Assembly (NCBI RefSeq): GCF_900111035.1
Contig: NZ_FOFU01000004.1
Coordinates: 248,001-312,000, forward strand
Length of the DNA: 64,000 nt
Source of the DNA: Treponema bryantii
GTDB lineage: Bacteria > Spirochaetota > Spirochaetia > Treponematales > Treponemataceae
Direction: 5' to 3'
Position 1 is the first letter of the stretch; every line of letters starts with the position of its first letter. The position numbers and the translations under genes were made by a program. The notes under the pieces are model-generated. The model worked only from the letters and a program-made list of their open reading frames with translations. It was not told where the DNA came from and ran no database searches. Shown here piece after piece: positions 24,460 to 31,560 of the stretch.

Positions 24460-25227
24460 CTATTCTTCGACCTGGTACTGAAGGAGAAGCAGGCGCAATT
24501 CTTCAATGTTCGACACATTAAAGATTTTGAAAATATCTGCAAAAATCTTTTTTACAGTTGAAAGACTTACAAAATATTTTTCGCCTATTTCTTTATAGCT
24601 TAGCTTGTTGTGAATATGTTCCATCAGATAAGTTCGCTGACGTTCATTAAGATTATAATCAGAAAGCTTTATAACCGAACCAGCTGGCTTACCAATGATA
24701 GTATTATTCTCACGGACATTCTTTGGAATCAGACAAGAAAACTTTGCTTTCAGAATAGAATAAATCCATAGATAAAAAGAATAACAGAAAACTGAGTATC
24801 CAATATCTATAAGCATAGCTTTAATACCATGAGTATAAGTAAGACACAGAGTAATGAAATGAATTACAAAAAGTATCCAGATAGGTTTCTTTGATTTCTC
24901 AGCCAGAAAATCTGTACATAACATAAAGATAATAGCTGCATAGAAAAAGAAAATTCCCAACTCTTCATAATGAGTTAAAATTGTAAGCTCGCTTTCAATC
25001 AGGAGAATAGCAAGCATGAGATACGAATTAGGACGGATAATATGTATGATTGTGAGACCTACACAAAGAAAATGTACAACTGGAATCACAATATTAGTAT
25101 CAGCGACCTTCTCAATAATTGATTTTGGGTCACCGTTAAAAAAAAGACTTGTAATAGCTGCAATAAGTAGGAAAAATAAACCGACAACAGCAACAACCCT
25201 CTCCGAGCTGATTCTGTTACTATTCAT
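24460..25227 (-). CDS. Membrane-bound LuxR-type transcriptional regulator
   Basis: A 255-residue protein with about six or seven hydrophobic helices in the first ~165 residues and a GerE/LuxR helix-turn-helix at residues ~195-250 (YNLNERQRTYLMEHI, then SYKEIGEKYFVSLSTVKKIF). No receiver or autoinducer domain is present. This design suggests a membrane sensor that binds DNA directly. I start at ATG 25227, which has a TATAAT box 7 nt upstream; a longer frame from 25263 would start inside the -35 region. It lies between purE and the FAD dehydrogenase on the same strand but has its own promoter. Signal and targets are unknown. Confidence 0.82.
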   Translation of the reverse strand: MNSNRISSERVVAVVGLFFLLIAAITSLFFNGDPKSIIEKVADTNIVIPVVHFLCVGLTIIHIIRPNSYLMLAILLIESELTILTHYEELGIFFFYAAIIFMLCTDFLAEKSKKPIWILFVIHFITLCLTYTHGIKAMLIDIGYSVFCYSFYLWIYSILKAKFSCLIPKNVRENNTIIGKPAGSVIKLSDYNLNERQRTYLMEHIHNKLSYKEIGEKYFVSLSTVKKIFADIFKIFNVSNIEELRLLLLQYQVEE

Positions 25228-25234
25228 GTTTTTA

Positions 25235-25263
25235 ATTATAACATAAAAAAATAAATTTACCAA
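25235..25263 (-). promoter_or_regulatory. Promoter of the LuxR-type gene, near-leaderless
   Basis: On the minus strand TTGGTA (25263-25258), 17 bp, TATAAT (25240-25235), then 7 nt to the ATG at 25227. Confidence 0.6.
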
Positions 25264-25273
25264 TAACTAAATG

Positions 25274-25299
25274 TTATTAAAAAATAACCTTGGTTATTT
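25274..25299 (-). terminator. Terminator of the FAD dehydrogenase gene
   Basis: AAATAACC (25282-25289) and GGTTATTT (25292-25299) form a perfect hairpin with a 2-nt centre, overlapping the stop codon; on the minus strand it runs into TTTTTTAAT. Confidence 0.65.
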
Positions 25300-26934
25300 T
25301 ACCCTAGACGCAATATGACTACAGGCATTTTCGCCATCCATAGCGCTGGAAACAATACCACCCGAGTAGCCGGAGCCCTCACCTGCAGGATAAAGGCCGG
25401 AAATTTCAGTACATTCATAGCTTTCTTTTTCCCTGAGGATTCTCACAGGCGTACTTGTACGGGTTTCAGCAGCAAGCATCAAAGCATCCTTACATATAAA
25501 GCCATGCATATTCTGATCTATCTGTACAAAGCCCTTTTTTAAGCGTTCGCTTATGTGAGCAGGCAGCCAGCAGCCAAGCTCAGAAGAAACAATACCCGGA
25601 GTATAGCTTGAAACAGGTAAATCTGAAGATTTTCGGCCGGCAAGAAAATCAGTGAGGCGCTGAGCAGGAGCAGCCTGGCCGTTTCCATTTTTAAACGCAA
25701 GCTGTTCAATTTCACGGCGGAAGAATAATCCGGCCAGTTGAGGACAGCCGGCATTTTCTGCAGCCTGCATAAATTCTGCAGGAATATCCTCCGGACGAAT
25801 CTCAACAACAATAGCTGCATTTGACCACTTGGAATTACGGGCTGCAGCCGACATGCCGTTTACAACAATTTCATCAGGGCCAGAACTTGAAGGAACAACA
25901 AATCCGCCCGGACACATACAGAAGGAATATACTCCGCGTCCATCAACCTGAGTAGTAACTCTGTATTCAGCAGCGCCAAGGCCTGCATCCGCCCCCCGCC
26001 CGTGATACTGAATTGAATCAATCAGAGTTCTAGGATGCTCTACACGAACACCAGCAGCAAAAGTCTTTGATTCCAGAGAAGCAGGGGCAACACGGGCAAG
26101 CATTTCATAAATATCAGAAGCGGAATGTCCCGTTGCAAGAAGTACCGCAGTCCCATGAAAATCACTCTTTTCTCCAGTAATTACATTTTGGGTTTCAACG
26201 CCGCATACGCGCAGTTTTCTTTCTACCTCACCGCGGGCTTCTTTATCATTTTCAGTAATCAGATCTGTTACACGCTCATTAAAGTGAAACTCACCGCCCA
26301 GCTCAATAATCTTATCGCGCATAGCATTTATTACCTGTGGGAGCCGGTCAGTTCCTATATGCGGGTGAGCGTCGGTCAGAATCTTTTCGTCCGCGCCAAA
26401 ATAATGAAAGATTTTCAATATAGAACTGATGTCTCCGCGCTTATTACTGCGCGTATATAATTTTCCGTCTGAGAAAGTACCCGCCCCGCCCTCGCCAAAG
26501 CAGTAATTTGAATCCGCATTTACAACATCTCGAGTACTTATTAAAGCAATATCCTTTTTTCGCTGGCGGGTCTCACAGCCGCGCTCAATTATAACTGGTT
26601 TTATGCCGCTTTCCAGAAGCTTAAGTGCACCAAAAAGTCCTGCCGGGCCTGCTCCTACTATAATTACCGTATGCTTTTCATCTGCTCCACTGCAAGATTT
26701 CCAGGCTGGTTTCCATTCACCTGCAGATTCCGGCTTTTCACCAATATAAATCTTATAACGCAAATGCAGCTTCAACTGCCCATGTCGTGCATCAATAGAT
26801 TTCTTTACAAAAACCTTTTCAAACTGAGCTTCTTTTATATTATTTTTCTTGAGTTCCCTGCGGATAAGACTGTCATGAAGCGAAAGATTCTTTTCTTCCT
26901 TGGCTTCAACTGTAATTGAGATTTCTTTAACCAT
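25294..26934 (-). CDS. FAD-dependent dehydrogenase, COG2509 type
   Basis: A 546-residue flavoprotein oxidoreductase with no known substrate. After an N-terminal ~80-residue domain (EISITVEAKEEKNLSLHDSL region) comes the FAD Rossmann motif VIIVGAGPAGLFGALKL near residues 92-108, then GGAGTFSDGKLYTR, SFCMCPGGFVVPSS and the C-terminal GLYPAGEGSGYSGGIVSSA, all hallmarks of this widespread uncharacterised family. It is cytoplasmic and of normal length. A TATAAT box ends 8 nt before the ATG with no SD, and the T-run of an upstream terminator would form the -35 region. Its own terminator overlaps the stop. Confidence 0.93.
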   Translation of the reverse strand: MVKEISITVEAKEEKNLSLHDSLIRRELKKNNIKEAQFEKVFVKKSIDARHGQLKLHLRYKIYIGEKPESAGEWKPAWKSCSGADEKHTVIIVGAGPAGLFGALKLLESGIKPVIIERGCETRQRKKDIALISTRDVVNADSNYCFGEGGAGTFSDGKLYTRSNKRGDISSILKIFHYFGADEKILTDAHPHIGTDRLPQVINAMRDKIIELGGEFHFNERVTDLITENDKEARGEVERKLRVCGVETQNVITGEKSDFHGTAVLLATGHSASDIYEMLARVAPASLESKTFAAGVRVEHPRTLIDSIQYHGRGADAGLGAAEYRVTTQVDGRGVYSFCMCPGGFVVPSSSGPDEIVVNGMSAAARNSKWSNAAIVVEIRPEDIPAEFMQAAENAGCPQLAGLFFRREIEQLAFKNGNGQAAPAQRLTDFLAGRKSSDLPVSSYTPGIVSSELGCWLPAHISERLKKGFVQIDQNMHGFICKDALMLAAETRTSTPVRILREKESYECTEISGLYPAGEGSGYSGGIVSSAMDGENACSHIASRVK

Positions 26935-26961
26935 TATTGGGAATTATAAAGTATTTTTAGA

Positions 26962-27013
26962 CAAAAAAAAAGTTCTTAGACTGTAGACTCTCCAAACTTA
27001 CAGTCCAAGAACT
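26962..27013 (-). terminator. Strong terminator of the small transcription unit
   Basis: AGTTCTT-a-GACTGTA (26971-26985) pairs with TACAGTC-c-AAGAACT (26999-27013), one mismatch in 15, and the minus strand continues into nine Ts. Confidence 0.85.
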
Positions 27014-27120
27014 CTCTCACCGATGATAAACCGGTTCTCCGAATAAACTCTCTTCTTAGCAACGCTTCTGTATAAGGATAATGCTAATTGTCTTTTCATT
27101 TGTAACTTTCTTAATCTCAT
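26998..27120 (-). CDS. Possible 40-residue basic small protein (or an sRNA)
   Basis: ATG 27120 to TAA in the terminator stem encodes a peptide beginning MRLRKLQMKRQLALSLYRSV and ending FIIGERVLGL, with many Arg and Lys in the first two thirds. There is no SD at 27120; an internal ATG at 27099 has a weak AGAAAG before it and would give 33 residues. The frame fills nearly all of a ~180-nt unit that has its own promoter and terminator. It may be a real small protein, or the unit may be a regulatory RNA with a chance frame. I do not recognise the sequence. Confidence 0.4.
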   Translation of the reverse strand: MRLRKLQMKRQLALSLYRSVAKKRVYSENRFIIGERVLGL

Positions 27121-27157
27121 ACTTTTTAACTTTAATGTAACTTTAATTTATGTTTAT

Positions 27158-27186
27158 AACATACAGCGAAAATAACCAGTCGTCAA
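27158..27186 (-). promoter_or_regulatory. Promoter of the small transcription unit
   Basis: On the minus strand TTGACG (27186-27181), 17 bp, TATGTT (27163-27158): a good sigma-70 match. Transcription would start near 27151 and end near 26965. Confidence 0.65.
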
Positions 27187-27217
27187 TAACTTTTTTTGAT
27201 ATTTAACCATGGTTATA

Positions 27218-27255
27218 CAAAAAATAACCACAGTTACCTGTAATATTACTGTGGT
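27218..27255 (-). terminator. Terminator of the amino acid ABC transporter operon
   Basis: ACCACAGT (27227-27234) and ACTGTGGT (27248-27255) pair; the minus strand then reads TATTTTTTG. It lies 55 bp past the ATPase stop. Confidence 0.7.
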
Positions 27256-27309
27256 CATTCAATTTGTGCTGTTTGTGTGCTGATTTTTTGTATAAAAAAA
27301 GATTATTTT

Positions 27310-28032
27310 TTACAGGATAGATTTAAAAAACTGCTGTAAACGTTCACTTTTCGGGTGCTGAAAAAGGTCATCCGGACTGCCTTCTTCTTCAATATAACCT
27401 TCGTTCATAAACAGAACGCGATCTGCAACCTCTCGTGCAAAGCCCATTTCATGAGTTACAACAACCATTGTCATTCCATCTCGTGCAAGATCCTTCATAA
27501 CTTCAAGTACTTCACCTACCATTTCAGGATCGAGAGCTGAAGTTGGCTCATCAAAGAGCATTACATCAGGATGCATTGCAAGGGAACGAACAATAGCAAT
27601 TCGCTGCTTCTGCCCACCACTCAAAGTAGAAGGATATACATTAGCTTTATCTGGCAAACCGATTCTTTCAAGCAGTTCCATAGCCTCTTTTTCAGCTTCT
27701 TCTGGAGTTTTAAGCTTAAGAGTTACTGGTGCAAGAGTGATATTCTGCAAAACAGTAAGATGAGGAAAAAGATTAAAATGCTGGAAAACCATCCCCATTT
27801 TCTGGCGGCAAAGATCAAGATTTGTCTTTGGATCTGTTAAATCATTGCCCTCAAACAGAATCTGGCCTCCATCAGGAGTCTCAAGTCTGTTTAAGCAGCG
27901 GAGAAATGTACTCTTTCCAGAACCAGAAGGTCCGATAATTACTATTTTTTCGCCTTTTTCAATTTTAATTGATACATCTTTTAATACATTCAGCTTTCCA
28001 AAGCTGATTTTAAGGTTTTTAACTTCTATCAC
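27310..28032 (-). CDS. Polar amino acid ABC transporter, ATP-binding protein
   Basis: A 240-residue ATPase of the GlnQ/HisP/ArtP group energising amino acid uptake at the inner membrane. Walker A is GPSGSGKST (residues 33-41), the Q-loop is in [11 protein letters not shown], the signature is [11 protein letters not shown], and Walker B is [14 protein letters not shown]. It is the last gene of the leftward binding protein-permease-ATPase operon and its start overlaps the permease by 14 bp, giving translational coupling. Amino acid specificity cannot be read from the ATPase. A terminator follows. Confidence 0.95.
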   Translation of the reverse strand: MIEVKNLKISFGKLNVLKDVSIKIEKGEKIVIIGPSGSGKSTFLRCLNRLETPDGGQILFEGNDLTDPKTNLDLCRQKMGMVFQHFNLFPHLTVLQNITLAPVTLKLKTPEEAEKEAMELLERIGLPDKANVYPSTLSGGQKQRIAIVRSLAMHPDVMLFDEPTSALDPEMVGEVLEVMKDLARDGMTMVVVTHEMGFAREVADRVLFMNEGYIEEEGSPDDLFQHPKSERLQQFFKSIL

Positions 28033-28687
28033 TTTTTGCCATCCTTTTTTCGAGCATGCCGAAAAGCTTTGTAAGTCCTACAGTAAGGACAAGATAAATT
28101 GCCGCACAGGTTAAAAGCGGAATCCAGGCATTGTAAGTAGCATTTCGAATCATATCTCCGGCTTTTGTCATATCCATTACAGCAATAAAGCTTGCAACAG
28201 AAGTCTCTTTTATTAAAACAATAAACTCACTCGTATAAGTTGGAAGCACAGCCTTTACAGCCTGAGGAAGAACAATCTTAAAGACTGTCTGCCACTTGCT
28301 CAAACCAAGTGAACGGCCGGCTTCTGTCTGGCCCGGGTCAATTCCCTGAATTCCTGCACGGAAGATTTCTGTACAATACGCACCGGAGTTAAAACCATAA
28401 GCAAGAATTGCAACAAGAAGTCTGTTTAATCCCAATGGAGCAAAAATTACAAAATAAAAGATCATAAGCTGTGTCGCAAGAGGAATTCCACGAAGAACAG
28501 TAGTATACACCTCTGCAACAGCCTTAAGAATCTTATTTCCAGAAACCTTCATCAGAGCAAGGAGGAAGCCAATTACAGTTCCAATTATGATTGCACAAAA
28601 GGCTATGAGAAGTGTAATTCCCAAACCTTCCACAATCAGCATGTACCTCTGCCCCGAAATCATTGTGTCAATAAAAGATTGAATCAT
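28019..28687 (-). CDS. Polar amino acid ABC transporter, permease
   Basis: A 222-residue inner-membrane permease of the HisM/GlnP family with about five helices. The N-terminal [13 protein letters not shown] is typical, and the EAA loop that docks the ATPase reads [21 protein letters not shown] in two parts here, [12 protein letters not shown] and [11 protein letters not shown] single permease gene implies a homodimer. It sits between a hairpin-rich spacer behind the binding protein gene and the ATPase. AAAGGAATTAT before ATG 28687 gives a good RBS, just downstream of the last hairpin of the spacer. Confidence 0.94.
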   Translation of the reverse strand: MIQSFIDTMISGQRYMLIVEGLGITLLIAFCAIIIGTVIGFLLALMKVSGNKILKAVAEVYTTVLRGIPLATQLMIFYFVIFAPLGLNRLLVAILAYGFNSGAYCTEIFRAGIQGIDPGQTEAGRSLGLSKWQTVFKIVLPQAVKAVLPTYTSEFIVLIKETSVASFIAVMDMTKAGDMIRNATYNAWIPLLTCAAIYLVLTVGLTKLFGMLEKRMAKSDRS

Positions 28688-28709
28688 ATAATTCCTTTAA
28701 AAAATAAAT

Positions 28710-28864
28710 ATTCCCGCAATTTACTGCGGGAATGTAAAAGTCGGCAGGCACAGCCTGCCTCTGATTTCAGGTTGAAAATTTATTTCAACCTGGAAAACGA
28801 TGATGTCAAGGCTTTAAGCAAAGCGTGTCTTGACATCATCGTAGCCTACGTATCATTTTAGGCT
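28710..28864 (-). repeat. Cluster of five RNA hairpins between binding protein and permease genes
   Basis: In transcription order: TAGGCT/AGCCTA (28864-28843); ACGATGATGTCAAG/CTTGACATCATCGT, 14-bp perfect arms with an inner GCTTT/AAAGC (28797-28842); CAGGTTGAAA/TTTCAACCTG (28768-28792); GGCAGGC/GCCTGCC (28743-28759); ATTCCCGCA/TGCGGGAAT (28710-28733). No T-run follows, so they look like mRNA-stabilising or REP-like structures more than a terminator. Confidence 0.75.
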
Positions 28865-29643
28865 TATTTTCTTACGATAATTACCTGCTCAGACTCAAAA
28901 TAAGTCTCAGAGAAATCAACGTTCTTTTTGCGCTCTTCATTTACAGACATACCAGCAGCAATGAAGTCAATTGTTCCAGACTGAAGAGCTGGAATAAGAC
29001 TGTCGAATGCCATATCTACAACTTCAAGCTTCATTCCGGCATTCTTTGCAATTTTCTGTCCCATTGTGATATCAAAACCAACAATATTCTTTCCTTCAAC
29101 ATATTCAAATGGAGGGAAAGCTGCATTTGTTCCGAGTTTTACAATAGAATTTCCAGAAGAACCTTCATTTGCAGGAATCACAATATTTCCATCAACAGGC
29201 ATAAATGCATTTACGAGTTTCTCGTACTCACCATTTGCCTTCATATCAGAAATTGTCTTATTGATGACAGTAAGAAGATCTACATTGTCCTTTTTTACAG
29301 CAATAGCATAAGCTTCCTTATTATCAGCAAATACCTTATCACGAATAATCTTAAGATCTGGATTGCGGTCAACAATTGCCTTTGCTGGAAGTTCATCAAG
29401 AACTACTGCATCAATTGCACGATTCTTAAGATCAAGAGCTGCATCCATTCCTGTTTTGAAAGATGCAATGTTTGCACCAGCAACATTATCCTGTACCCAG
29501 GCTTCACCTGTTGTACCAGCCTGAACACCAATTTTTCTTCCTGCAAGATCTGCAACAGAATTTATTTCTACCTTTGATTTAGAGCATCCTGCAAATGCAA
29601 GAGCTGCAGCGAGAGCTGCACATACAATAGTAATTTTCTTCAT
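28864..29643 (-). CDS. Amino-acid-binding lipoprotein, circularly permuted
   Basis: Periplasmic family 3 solute-binding protein for the ABC transporter downstream. Residues 1-19 plus Cys20 (LAFAGC) are a lipoprotein signal. The order of segments is unusual. Residues ~30-148 (VADLAGRKIGVQAGTTGEA ... MKANGEYEKLVNAFM) match the second half of normal family members, and residues ~167-259 (KLGTNAAFPPFEY, FDSLIPALQSGTIDF, NVDFSETYFESEQVIIVRK) match the first half. An 18-residue linker joins the old C- and N-termini, and the new termini are at the inter-lobe hinge. One uninterrupted frame with GAGGTG before ATG 29643 rules out a fusion error by frameshift. Ligand unknown. Confidence 0.92.
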   Translation of the reverse strand: MKKITIVCAALAAALAFAGCSKSKVEINSVADLAGRKIGVQAGTTGEAWVQDNVAGANIASFKTGMDAALDLKNRAIDAVVLDELPAKAIVDRNPDLKIIRDKVFADNKEAYAIAVKKDNVDLLTVINKTISDMKANGEYEKLVNAFMPVDGNIVIPANEGSSGNSIVKLGTNAAFPPFEYVEGKNIVGFDITMGQKIAKNAGMKLEVVDMAFDSLIPALQSGTIDFIAAGMSVNEERKKNVDFSETYFESEQVIIVRK

Positions 29644-29675
29644 ATAAACACCTCGATTTATAAATATACAATTTT

Positions 29676-29702
29676 ATGCATATATATTCAATATTTATGC
29701 AT
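29676..29702. promoter_or_regulatory. 27-bp palindrome in front of the binding protein gene
   Basis: ATGCATA (29676-29682) and TATGCAT (29696-29702) flank an ATATT-C-AATAT core; 24 of 26 positions are symmetric. It overlaps the stop of the CoiA-like gene and lies 33 bp before the binding protein start, in the promoter region. A candidate operator. Confidence 0.5.
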
Positions 29703-30492
29703 CATTATCATCCAGCCACCATTCCGGTGTAGTATCAATAAAGATACGGCACTGTGGAATTTTCTCATATCCGGTAGAAACCTTTACACTACCCGCTCTG
29801 CATTGTGAATAAGTAAAATTATCTTCAACACACAGCTGTTTCTCCAGATAATCAGGTACCATTCTTTTCTTTGCATGATACCAGTATGAATCACCGTATT
29901 CATCACCATCATGAAACAGACGTGCAGGCTCAAAATGAACAGCATCAACGTTAGTTCCACCATTCCAGTAATAAAGCCGCTCATTATACATTACATGAAG
30001 AAATTTTTCCCAATCTTTCAGATTATGATACTTTTTGATTTCTCCCCAGGAATTCGCTTTCTCATGTATTAATAATTCAGGCAAAACCCATAATACATAA
30101 ATTCCAAGATGACTATACCTTTGCATTCTCTGGCGTATTAAATCACAACTAATGTCTGACTTTTGAATTTCAATAGCAACCGGAGTATCATCAATATACA
30201 AGGAAATATCAGGGCGTACATCACCCAGATTTCGTTCCAGCTCACACTTTCTGCAATTTCTAAGTTTGTTAAAATGCTCATACATTTCTTTTTTAATTCT
30301 TAAATGAATTTCTGATTCTTTAGGAATCGGACAGTCTGGATTGTCGCTGATGTGGTAAAAATGATGAACCTTTTTGTACCCCTTTCTTAAGCCAACTTCT
30401 TTTTTACAGCAAGGACAGAAAAACGGACCTTCGTTTTTAGAAGTTTCAAAAGAAACCTTTCTTTCGTTAACCGACGTTAAAGCAACTAACAT
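29695..30492 (-). CDS. CoiA-like competence/nuclease family protein
   Basis: A 265-residue protein resembling CoiA, which supports DNA uptake and recombination in naturally competent bacteria. A zinc-finger-like CPCC (residues 26-29) and HHFYH (43-47) come first. The nuclease core shows Asp95 in VRPDISLYI and the Glu108-x-Gln110 of VAIEIQKS, the restriction-endonuclease-like arrangement of this family. The C-terminal ~110 residues are variable. GGAGGAATGCTCTT before ATG 30492 fixes the start. Neighbours give no further competence genes, so a role in DNA processing is inferred from the family only. Confidence 0.8.
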   Translation of the reverse strand: MLVALTSVNERKVSFETSKNEGPFFCPCCKKEVGLRKGYKKVHHFYHISDNPDCPIPKESEIHLRIKKEMYEHFNKLRNCRKCELERNLGDVRPDISLYIDDTPVAIEIQKSDISCDLIRQRMQRYSHLGIYVLWVLPELLIHEKANSWGEIKKYHNLKDWEKFLHVMYNERLYYWNGGTNVDAVHFEPARLFHDGDEYGDSYWYHAKKRMVPDYLEKQLCVEDNFTYSQCRAGSVKVSTGYEKIPQCRIFIDTTPEWWLDDNDA

Positions 30493-30523
30493 AAGAGCAT
30501 TCCTCCTAATATTTTTTCTTTAA

Positions 30524-31432
30524 TTATCGGTTAAAAAGTTTATTTCCGTTCTCCGCAAGAATTACTGCAATAAAAATCAAGAAGCATCCAGCAAACATCC
30601 TGGGTGTAAATGCTTCATGAAGAAACAATGTACTGAAAAAGATTCCAAATACTGATTCAAAACCTAAAAATAAAGATGCCAGTGATGACTGAACATATTT
30701 TAATCCAATATTCTGCAGGCTGAAACAAAGCATTGAACTTAAAAGACCGAGGTACAGCATTGAAACTATAACTTTAGAATTATTCAATACTACCAGAGGA
30801 AAAGGTCCGTCTGCTATCGGTGCAGAAATCCACCCGAAAACAGCAGCAAAGAAAAACTGCAGCATTGTTATGATGATTACATCACAACCTTCCCTGTTAC
30901 ATTTTTCTGTCCACAGAATATGCAGCGCATAAAAAAGCCCGCAGATAAGAGTAAGCACATCACCGCGGTTAAAACCACTCCCCGCGCCTCCTCCTGCAAA
31001 ATCATTTCCACCAAGAGCAAGAAGTCCAATTCCCGTCATAGACATGGCAGCCGCAATAAAAACAAAAATTGCCGGACGTTTTTTATAAAGCGGCCAGCTG
31101 ATAATTGGAATCAAAATTACATAAACAGTTGTCAGAAATGCATTCTTACCGGCAGTTGTATAAAAGCAGCCGATAGTCTGCACAAGATAGCCCATAAAAA
31201 GAAAGAATCCTGTGACGGCTCCTTTCAAAAGATGTTTTTTATCTATCAGTTTAAGTTTCTTAAAGAAAATGAGTCCCATTCCCACAGCCGCAATCGAAAA
31301 TCGAATTGCCACCATATAAAACGAACCAATATAATCAAGACTATCCTTTACAACGACAAATGCGAATCCCCAGATAGCGGCGGTAAGCAGAAGGCCGGCA
31401 CTGGCAAGCAGAGATACAAGTTTTTTATTCAT
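30524..31432 (-). CDS. EamA/DMT-family transporter
   Basis: A 302-residue ten-helix exporter, second of its kind in the window and only distantly similar to the one at 4965-5894. The entry helix reads AAIWGFAFVVVKDSL and the second repeat starts at GLFYALHILWTEK. The charged short C-terminus (NGNKLFNR) is typical. Substrate unknown. A possible promoter, TTGACT-17 bp-GTACAT, ends 7 nt before the ATG at 31432, another near-leaderless layout. It lies between CoiA-like and glgP genes, all leftward, with a terminator separating it from glgP. Confidence 0.9.
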   Translation of the reverse strand: MNKKLVSLLASAGLLLTAAIWGFAFVVVKDSLDYIGSFYMVAIRFSIAAVGMGLIFFKKLKLIDKKHLLKGAVTGFFLFMGYLVQTIGCFYTTAGKNAFLTTVYVILIPIISWPLYKKRPAIFVFIAAAMSMTGIGLLALGGNDFAGGGAGSGFNRGDVLTLICGLFYALHILWTEKCNREGCDVIIITMLQFFFAAVFGWISAPIADGPFPLVVLNNSKVIVSMLYLGLLSSMLCFSLQNIGLKYVQSSLASLFLGFESVFGIFFSTLFLHEAFTPRMFAGCFLIFIAVILAENGNKLFNR

Positions 31433-31496
31433 GTGTGAAATGTACTAATTAAAGAAGGTTGGAGTCAAGACAACTATATAAAATTTCGGTTCAAAA

Positions 31497-31535
31497 AAAC
31501 GCACAGACTGCGGGTCCCACAGTCTGTGTGTTTTT
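31497..31535 (-). terminator. Terminator after glgP
   Basis: CACAGACTG (31502-31510) and CAGTCTGTG (31520-31528) form a stem with T-runs on both strands, so it can act for glgP on the minus strand and is bidirectional in form. Confidence 0.85.
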
Positions 31536-31560
31536 AAGACTTAGAATTTCTGAAAAAAGC

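Larger units (their letters stand above)
26935..27309. other. 375-bp intergenic region with a small independent transcription unit
   Basis: Between the FAD gene and the amino acid transporter ATPase, all leftward. From right to left it holds the terminator of the transporter operon (27218-27255), a palindrome TAACCATGGTTA (27204-27215), a promoter (27158-27186), a direct repeat of CTTTAATGTAA / CTTTAATTTAT near 27128-27150, a 40-codon frame (26998-27120) and a second terminator (26962-27013). Confidence 0.7.

Noticed and set aside
26935-27309. Riboswitch or T-box leader for the FAD dehydrogenase
   Set aside because: The terminator is followed by a separate promoter-like TATAAT right before the FAD gene, and no conserved riboswitch core was recognisable; a separate small unit explains the region better.
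27310-28032. Arginine specificity for the ABC transporter
   Set aside because: The ATPase and permease are too similar among glutamine, histidine, arginine and cystine systems to assign a ligand, and the binding protein is permuted.
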